Assembly (NCBI GenBank): GCA_023423855.1
Contig: JAFAEU010000192.1
Span: forward strand, 1 to 6,297
DNA: 6,297 nucleotides
Direction: 5' to 3'
Origin: Pseudomonadota bacterium
Lineage (GTDB): Bacteria; Pseudomonadota; Gammaproteobacteria; Xanthomonadales; Xanthomonadaceae
The translations under genes and the position numbers were made by a program. A model generated the notes under the pieces. It saw only the letters and a list, made by a program, of their open reading frames with translations. It was not told the origin of the DNA and searched no databases. The first letter of the stretch is position 1; each line of letters starts with the position of its first letter. This document shows, in pieces, positions 3,485 to 6,297 of this stretch.

Positions 3485-5914
3485 TCAGTACTTGCTCTTC
3501 CGCCGCTTCGCCGGCTGCCCGCGCGGCGGCGGCGCCTTCACACCACGCTCCTCGGCCAGCCGGAAGTCGATCTTGCGCTCCTCCAGGCTGGCCTTGAGCA
3601 CCACGATGCGCACGCGGTCGCCGAGGCGGAACTCGCGGCCCATGCGCTCGCCGGTGAGTGTCTTGCGCACGGGGTCGAAGTGGTAGAAGTCGTTGGGCAG
3701 CTGGGTGACGTGGACCAGGCCGTTGACCTTGGACTGGTCCAGCTCGACGAACAGGCCGAAGCTGGTGACGCCGCTGATGGTGCCGTCGAACTCGCCGCCG
3801 ACGTGCTGCTCCATCCACGCCGCGCGGTAGCGCTCGTCGACCTCGCGCTCGGCCTCGTCGGCGCGGCGCTCGCGCTCGGAGCACTGCAGCGCCAGCGTCG
3901 CCATCTCGCGCGGCGTGTGGAAGCCGTCGCGCTTGCCGCGCGCCAGCGCGTGCTTGATCGCACGGTGCACCAGCAGGTCCGGGTAGCGCCGGATCGGCGA
4001 GGTGAAATGCGCGTAGGCCTGCAGCGCGAGGCCGAAGTGGCCGATGTTCTCCGGCGAGTACACGGCCTGGCTCTGGCTGCGCAGGATCACCGATTCGAGC
4101 AGGGTCGCGTCGGGCCGGTCGCGCACCTTCTTCAGCAGGCTGGCGAAATCCTTGGGCTGCAGCTTCGCCCACGGCGGCATGCGCAGCGCGAACTCCTTGA
4201 GGAATTCCAGCAGGTCGGCGTACTTGGATTCCGGCGGCTTGTCGTGGATGCGGTACGGCGCCGGGACCTTCGCCTCCAGCAGGAACTTCGCCGCCTCGAC
4301 GTTGGCCGCGATCATGCACTCCTCGATCAGCTTGTGCGCGTCGTTGCGCACCAGCATCCCGGCCTGGGTGACCTCGCCGCGGTTGTCGAGCACGAAGCGC
4401 ACTTCCGACGACTCGAACTCGATCGCGCCGCGCTTCGCCCTCGCCTTCGCCAGCACCTGGTAGAGCTGGTGCAGGCGTTCGACCTGCGGCATCAGCGCGC
4501 CGACCTGCGCCCGCGCCTCCGCGTCGCCCTCGCCCACCGCCTTCCACACCTGGGTATAGGTCAGGCGCGCGTGCGAGCGCATCACCGCCTCGTAGAACTT
4601 CGACTTGACCACCTCGCCGTCGCGGTCGACCTGCATGTCGCAGGCGAAGCACAGGCGGTCGACCTTCGGATTGAGCGAGCAGATGCCGTTGGACAGGGTC
4701 TCGGGCAGCATCGGCACGACGAAGTCGGGGAAGTACACGCTGGTCGCGCGCAGTTGGGCCTCGTCGTCGAGCGGCGTCCCGGGGCGCACGTAGCTCGACA
4801 CGTCGGCGATGGCGACGACCAGCCGGAAGCCGTTGCGGTTGGGCTCGCAGTACACCGCGTCGTCGAAGTCCTTCGCGTCCTCGCCATCGATGGTGACCAG
4901 CGGCAGCGCGCGCAGGTCGACGCGCGCGGCCGCGGTCGCGGCGTCGACTTCCAACGGCACCGCCGAGGCCTCGGCCAGCACCGCCGGCGGGAACTCGTGC
5001 GGCAGCTCGTGGCCGTGGATCGCCGCCTCCACCACCAGCGACGGCGTCAGCGCATCGCCCAGCACCGCCAGCACCCTGCCGATCGGCGGGCGGCGGTCTT
5101 CGGCCGGCGTGGTGATCTCGCAGACCACCAGTTGCCCGTGCTGCGCCTGCAGGCGCGCGTCGGCCGGGATCTGGATGTTGCGCTGGATGCGGCGGTCGTC
5201 CGGCACCACGTAGCTGATGCCGGAGTCGACGGTGAAGCGGCCGATCAGGCGGTTGAGCCGGCGCTCGAGCACCTCGACGATCACGCCCTCGCGACGGCCG
5301 CGGCGATCGAGGCCGGTGACGCTGCCCATCACCCGGTCGCCGTGCATGGCCTTGCGCATTTCCGCCGGCGGCAGGAACAGGTCGTCGCCGACGCCGCTGT
5401 CGGGGCGCAGGAAACCGAAGCCGTCCGGATTCGCGATCACCGTGCCCGCGATCAGGTCCAGTTGCTCGGCCGGCACGTAGCCGCCACGGCGGTTCTGCAG
5501 CAACTGGCCGTCGCGGACCATCGCCGCCAGGCGCTTGGCCAGCGCTTCGGCGCGGTCGGGTGCGGTGAGGTCCAGGCGTTCGGCCAGCGCCTGCCCGGTC
5601 AACGGGCCATCTGCCGCCGCCAGCAGCTGCAGGATCGCCTCGCGGCTGGCGATCGGCTGCGCATAGCGCTCGGCCTCGCGCCGCGCATGGGGATCCTCGA
5701 ACCCCCGCGACCGCGACCGCGGCGGCGGACGCCCGCCCGCCTTCGCGCCGCCGGCCTTCCCCGCTGTTTGCGCGGGGAGATCGGGCAGCCAGCCCGGCAG
5801 CGCCGCCTTGCGCTTGCCGGTCGCCGACGCCCCCGGCTTGCCCTTGTCCGGAGCCGCCTTGCCACCCCGCCCCGGATTGCGGCCCGCGCCGCGCTTGCCT
5901 GTCGTTTTCGCCAT
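3485..5914 (-). CDS. rnr: Ribonuclease R (RNB-family 3'-5' exoribonuclease)
   Basis: RNase R degrades structured RNA processively from the 3' end and takes part in rRNA/mRNA quality control and trans-translation clean-up. The 809-residue product (E. coli 813) has, in order: a basic low-complexity extension (1-72), a winged-helix domain beginning DPHARREAERYAQPIPS-like at 74-145, two cold-shock/OB domains (about 152-320), the RNB catalytic domain (about 330-690) and an S1 domain (about 705-787). The catalytic motif TIDGEDAKDFDDAVYCE supplies D343, D349, D351 and D352, equivalent to E. coli D272, D278, D280 and D281. HFTSPIRRYPDLLVHRAIKH (636-655) is the second hallmark. The long Lys-rich C-terminal tail of E. 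coli is absent; the protein ends KRRKSKY 22 residues after the S1 domain. ATG 5914 is chosen; ATG 5923 adds three residues. Neither has a clear SD. It diverges from tRNA-Leu. Confidence 0.97.
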   Translation of the reverse strand: MAKTTGKRGAGRNPGRGGKAAPDKGKPGASATGKRKAALPGWLPDLPAQTAGKAGGAKAGGRPPPRSRSRGFEDPHARREAERYAQPIASREAILQLLAAADGPLTGQALAERLDLTAPDRAEALAKRLAAMVRDGQLLQNRRGGYVPAEQLDLIAGTVIANPDGFGFLRPDSGVGDDLFLPPAEMRKAMHGDRVMGSVTGLDRRGRREGVIVEVLERRLNRLIGRFTVDSGISYVVPDDRRIQRNIQIPADARLQAQHGQLVVCEITTPAEDRRPPIGRVLAVLGDALTPSLVVEAAIHGHELPHEFPPAVLAEASAVPLEVDAATAAARVDLRALPLVTIDGEDAKDFDDAVYCEPNRNGFRLVVAIADVSSYVRPGTPLDDEAQLRATSVYFPDFVVPMLPETLSNGICSLNPKVDRLCFACDMQVDRDGEVVKSKFYEAVMRSHARLTYTQVWKAVGEGDAEARAQVGALMPQVERLHQLYQVLAKARAKRGAIEFESSEVRFVLDNRGEVTQAGMLVRNDAHKLIEECMIAANVEAAKFLLEAKVPAPYRIHDKPPESKYADLLEFLKEFALRMPPWAKLQPKDFASLLKKVRDRPDATLLESVILRSQSQAVYSPENIGHFGLALQAYAHFTSPIRRYPDLLVHRAIKHALARGKRDGFHTPREMATLALQCSERERRADEAEREVDERYRAAWMEQHVGGEFDGTISGVTSFGLFVELDQSKVNGLVHVTQLPNDFYHFDPVRKTLTGERMGREFRLGDRVRIVVLKASLEERKIDFRLAEERGVKAPPPRGQPAKRRKSKY

Positions 5915-5987
5915 CGGCGGCATGGTACACGGGGCGGCGTGTGCGCCCGGTACAAAGACGACGACGGGAAAGCACGCGGCGGACACG

Positions 5988-6016
5988 TTGACTTTGCCGC
6001 CCCCGCACTGCAACAT
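5988..6016 (+). promoter_or_regulatory. Sigma-70-type promoter of tRNA-Leu
   Basis: TTGACT (5988-5993) is five of six to the -35 consensus. A 17-base spacer separates it from CAACAT (6011-6016), which matches -10 at three positions including the essential A2 and T6. Start would fall near 6023, about seven bases before the tRNA. The divergent rnr promoter must lie in or near the same 106-bp gap, but I cannot place it. Confidence 0.6.
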
Positions 6017-6029
6017 ACGCGGCCCACCT

Positions 6030-6114
<85 letters not shown>

Positions 6115-6159
6115 GTTGGGCATCTCCGAGCAGCTTCCGAGAGCCCGGAGGTACACAGG

Positions 6160-6185
6160 AACCCGCGCAAAAGCGCGGGTTTTTT
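6160..6185 (+). terminator. Rho-independent terminator of tRNA-Leu
   Basis: AACCCGCGC (6160-6168) pairs perfectly with GCGCGGGTT (6173-6181) around an AAAA loop, followed by a run of six T (6180-6185), then GTTGTTTT. It lies 45 bp after the tRNA and is the only classical intrinsic terminator in the window. Confidence 0.9.
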
Positions 6186-6192
6186 GTTGTTT

Positions 6193-6297
6193 TCCCAGCA
6201 GTTGCAGCCGCCAGGGCCTCGATGGCGGCCCGATGATTCCGGCGCGCACGGCGCGGCGCGAACCAGGGGAGTCCGGCAGCCGCCGGAGCTTCCCTTC
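6193..6297. other. Unassigned right edge
   Basis: This is GC-rich sequence after the tRNA terminator with no supportable gene start, RNA gene or repeat. I looked for a second copy of the tRNA 3' end, which would mark an integrated element, and saw none before the window ends. Confidence 0.5.

Overview
The window is GC-rich chromosomal DNA with very strong G/C bias at third codon positions. The gene set is RNase T, RNase R, RlmB, a SugE/Gdx transporter and tRNA-Leu(CAG). Between genes there are a paired 'CCCGGC-GAAA-GCCGGG' repeat and a 7-bp G-rich tandem repeat. Together these suggest a gammaproteobacterium of the Xanthomonadaceae/Lysobacteraceae type (Lysobacter, Luteimonas or Stenotrophomonas-like). 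This placement is inferred from gene style and not proven.

Layout. Positions 1-168 look like the 3' end of an upstream gene whose stop overlaps the start of rnt (165-809, RNase T) in an ATGA junction. A 274-residue Lys/Ala/Arg-rich protein of unknown function follows on the same strand (937-1761). The rest of the protein-coding genes are on the minus strand and read right to left: rnr (RNase R, start near 5914, end 3485), rlmB (23S rRNA Gm2251 methyltransferase, 3273-2512), a small three-helix membrane protein (2495-2232) and sugE/gdx (SMR-family guanidinium exporter, 2118-1798). tRNA-Leu(CAG) lies on the plus strand at 6030-6114, diverging from rnr, with a visible promoter and a rho-independent terminator. 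The last ~105 bases (6193-6297) show nothing I can identify.

How the parts fit. rnr-rlmB is a conserved RNA-metabolism pair, here separated by about 210 bp holding a REP-like inverted pair and a heptad repeat. The small membrane gene follows rlmB by 16 bp with its own Shine-Dalgarno (SD) sequence and probably shares the transcript. sugE appears to be a separate unit.

The most notable element is the sugE leader (2141-2183, minus strand). It has two successive hairpins, each with a perfect G/C stem and an ACGA tetraloop, placed just before the sugE SD. This is the architecture of the guanidine-II (mini-ykkC) riboswitch and agrees with the guanidinium-export role of the downstream gene. A competing hairpin shares two bases with the second ACGA stem and buries two G residues of the SD, which suggests a translational ON-switch model.
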